From JANXQG01 sp964615095 (GTDB lineage Bacteria > Planctomycetota > Planctomycetia > Pirellulales > Thermoguttaceae), in NCBI GenBank assembly GCA_964615095.1, contig CAZTPX010000039.1, positions 4,279-68,278 of the forward strand: a DNA stretch of 64,000 nt. The letters run 5' to 3'. A program made the translations under genes and the position numbers. The notes below the pieces were generated by a model. It was given only the letters and a program-made list of their open reading frames with translations, was not told the DNA's origin and searched no databases. Shown in pieces: positions 62,459 to 64,000 of the stretch (position 1 is the first letter of the stretch; each line of letters begins with the position of its first letter).

Positions 62459-62585
62459 ATAGGAACTTTGGTCCCACACGCCCTTGATTCTGACGCGGGT
62501 GCTGGTCGATTTCAAGCCCGCCGCTGCTTAAGTTCAAGAAATCTCAATAGGAATTTTCGTCCCCCACGCCCTTAATTCTGACGCG
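62459..62585. repeat. 39-bp direct repeat pair upstream of the pseudopilin-like gene
   Basis: ATAGGAACTTTGGTCCCACA.. at 62459-62497 and ATAGGAATTTTCGTCCCCCA.. at 62547-62585 share the core ACGCCCTTRATTCTGACGCG and differ at about five positions. The second abuts the RAYT-end remnant that starts at 62595. The first overlaps the promoter region of the minus-strand gene ending its 5' side at 62430. Confidence 0.75.
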
Positions 62586-62594
62586 AAGCGACAT

Positions 62595-62772
62595 CGGGGT
62601 CAGAGAAAGCGCCGATTAAAGCCGGCAAGGAGTCGCGGATGAAAGAGCCGCATAGAAAAGGAGCAGCGAACCGTTTTAACCCCTGAGTCATGCGCCGGCG
62701 GTGGTAACATCGCAGGAGATCCTCTCCGCCGAGGCCGCGGTCGGTCCAAGTGGTAAGTGCCGGTCTGACCCC
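62595..62772. mobile_element. Short RAYT-end remnant (MITE-like), plus GACCCCTCGGTC repeats
   Basis: CGGGGTCAGA (62595-62604) and AAGTGGTAAGTGCCGGTCTG ACCCC (62749-62772) are inverted ends of the same type as the intact RAYT element. The right one matches the left end of that element at 24 of 25 bases. No transposase fits in 178 bp. From 62768 to about 62850 the DNA turns into short tandem GACCCCTCCGACCCC/CTCGGTCGACC units. No gene is seen in 62431-62925. Confidence 0.65.
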
Positions 62773-62925
62773 TCGGTCGACCGACCCCTCGGTCGACCCC
62801 TCCGACCCCTCCGACCCCTCGGTCCGACCCCTCGGTCGCGCCGGTTTTGATGGTCAAACCGCGACTAGAGATAGAAGGAGGGTAACCACAGACGGTCACG
62901 GACCGAGGCCGTCCACCCAAAGGAA

Positions 62926-63276
62926 GTGGACTGTACCCGCAGACCGCCCCTTTCAATAGCAATTCGAATAAATGGATATTTGAAATATAAGGAAACGGCC
63001 GTTACCTCACGCTTGAGCGACATGATCGTATTGGCCGGAATCCGTCGCACGCTGGCCCAGTCCACCGACTTAGAGCAGATCCCTGACTTGTACGAGCGGT
63101 TTAGTACGCTCTATGTGGGGTCGCAACTCTGTCTTATGCATCCGCTAGGTGGTTGCGTAAAAATTTCGGAACAAACGAAATTATTCGCGCCGGTTTTCAC
63201 GTTCGTTTCGCAACTAGACAGATGGAGGCGAATACGAAACAGCCTTCGGGACCAGGCAATCGACGCTTATGGGTAG
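62926..63276 (+). CDS. Doubtful small ORF
   Basis: A 116-codon frame. From an internal Met (MIVLAGIRRTLAQSTDLEQI) it looks mildly protein-like (DLYERFSTLYVGSQLCLMHP), but it has no known domain and no Shine-Dalgarno sequence was evident. It may be a fragment or spurious. Confidence 0.25.
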   Translation: MDCTRRPPLSIAIRINGYLKYKETAVTSRLSDMIVLAGIRRTLAQSTDLEQIPDLYERFSTLYVGSQLCLMHPLGGCVKISEQTKLFAPVFTFVSQLDRWRRIRNSLRDQAIDAYG

Positions 63277-63415
63277 ATGCTTGCTACACGTTAAGATGGG
63301 TGTGAGTAAGACTCGAAACGATGTGTGAAAGCACCGGATTACTGCTTCCCTCAAAATTGCCAACTTGAACTCTAGCAATCACAGGCGGAACGACAGTTCG
63401 ATCACGGGGGCTATT

Positions 63416-63928
63416 ATGGCGGACCGGTACGAATCACGGCTTGCTCCCTGCATGGGAACCGATCGCAATCGATGCGTGCTTCGCGCGCTGCGGTTGGGGT
63501 TCAAGGTGTCCAAGGCACTTTCCGCGCTCAATCGCAAGCCGGCCGGCGCGGCCACCGTGCTGCGTCGCGTGGCCGTTAAGGCTTTCAACGACCACGACCT
63601 CTCTTGTTTCATTGCCCGCGGCCTCGCCTGTCCGATTGGGCCTCGCAAGCCGTGCTACGATCACGAAGGCTATGAGCTTCGGCTGGGCGGCGTCGTGGCG
63701 CGACTCTTCCGCCGCGAAGCGCCGAACCAAATGGAGGTTCTGAGGCGGTTTCAGGCCGAAGATTGGCCGCCCTACATTGTCGATGCGCTGGGCAAGCGGG
63801 TGGACCCGAAATACGCCCAACGGCTTGAGACGACCGTTTATCGTCTCAACCACGGACAAACTACATGGCTTATCGTCTTTCATTGCCATGCCACCGACCG
63901 GGCGATATCGTGGGAACTGAAGAGGTGA
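63416..63928 (+). CDS. Hypothetical protein, 170 aa
   Basis: From ATG 63416 (MADRYESRLAPCMGTDRNRC) the protein has 170 residues. It is basic, with Cys/His-containing stretches (FNDHDLSCFIARGLACPIGP; TTWLIVFHCHATDRAISWEL) and no signal peptide. No family was recognised. It is the last gene in the window; 72 bp of AT-rich DNA without features follow. Confidence 0.5.
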   Translation: MADRYESRLAPCMGTDRNRCVLRALRLGFKVSKALSALNRKPAGAATVLRRVAVKAFNDHDLSCFIARGLACPIGPRKPCYDHEGYELRLGGVVARLFRREAPNQMEVLRRFQAEDWPPYIVDALGKRVDPKYAQRLETTVYRLNHGQTTWLIVFHCHATDRAISWELKR

Positions 63929-64000
63929 AAATCCGCTAAGTGCATGCTAAGAGTGTGCGTCAAAATTAGTTGTACAAATATTATTTCCGTGGCGATAGGG

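Overview
The window looks like chromosomal DNA of a planctomycete, probably a Pirellulales-type organism. The evidence is the LEPxxHRxLL-type sorting motif on a giant surface protein, a DUF1080-ThuA fusion, a Tat-exported Gfo/Idh/MocA oxidoreductase, a DUF2142 membrane protein, long TPR proteins, many family-less proteins and abundant short palindromic repeats between genes. No rRNA, tRNA or CRISPR array was recognised.

Layout. (1) 1-14,383, all on the minus strand: a polymorphic-toxin-like island. It has a 3175-residue Rhs/YD-repeat protein with FG-GAP and Ig-like repeats, then a leucine-rich-repeat protein, then a REP-associated transposase (RAYT) inserted beside what looks like a decapitated toxin tail that overlaps a possible immunity gene, a small unknown gene and an ankyrin protein cut by the window edge. 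(2) 14,384-15,739: an octanucleotide array and one copy of a ~700-bp repeat whose second, inverted copy lies at 55.7-56.4 kb. (3) 15,740-23,621: a complete F-type ATP synthase operon atpI-B-E-F-H-A-G-D-C, with palindromic repeats lodged in three gaps. (4) 23.9-28.5 kb: an ABC-2 permease with a decayed duplicate, a serine acetyltransferase and a small nucleotidyltransferase. (5) 28.6-30.4 kb: an adenine methyltransferase of the phage Dam type next to a PD-(D/E)xK-like nuclease. (6) 30.5-38.8 kb: an EF-G paralogue, hisA, RNA cyclic phosphodiesterase, a HIT hydrolase and a 1336-residue unknown protein. (7) 39-49.3 kb: envelope functions, namely a PQQ-type beta-propeller, TPR proteins, a Wza-like polysaccharide export protein, a secreted TIM-barrel-like protein, an NlpC/P60-like protein and a TPR-sulfotransferase. 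(8) 49.3-55.5 kb: a sugar-degradation cluster (GH36, DUF1080-ThuA, HEAT protein, Gfo/Idh). (9) 55.7-58.8 kb: the second long repeat, then a type II restriction-modification operon bounded by 96-bp direct repeats. (10) 58.9-64 kb: DUF2142, DUF6504, a pseudopilin-like protein, RAYT-end remnants and poorly known genes.

Three themes stand out. The Rhs island resembles toxin/immunity cassette turnover. The restriction-modification operon looks inserted with long target duplication, and the methyltransferase stop codon lies inside the duplicated target. The ~700-bp inverted repeat pair keeps hairpins despite divergence, so it may be an undescribed repeat or structured RNA family.
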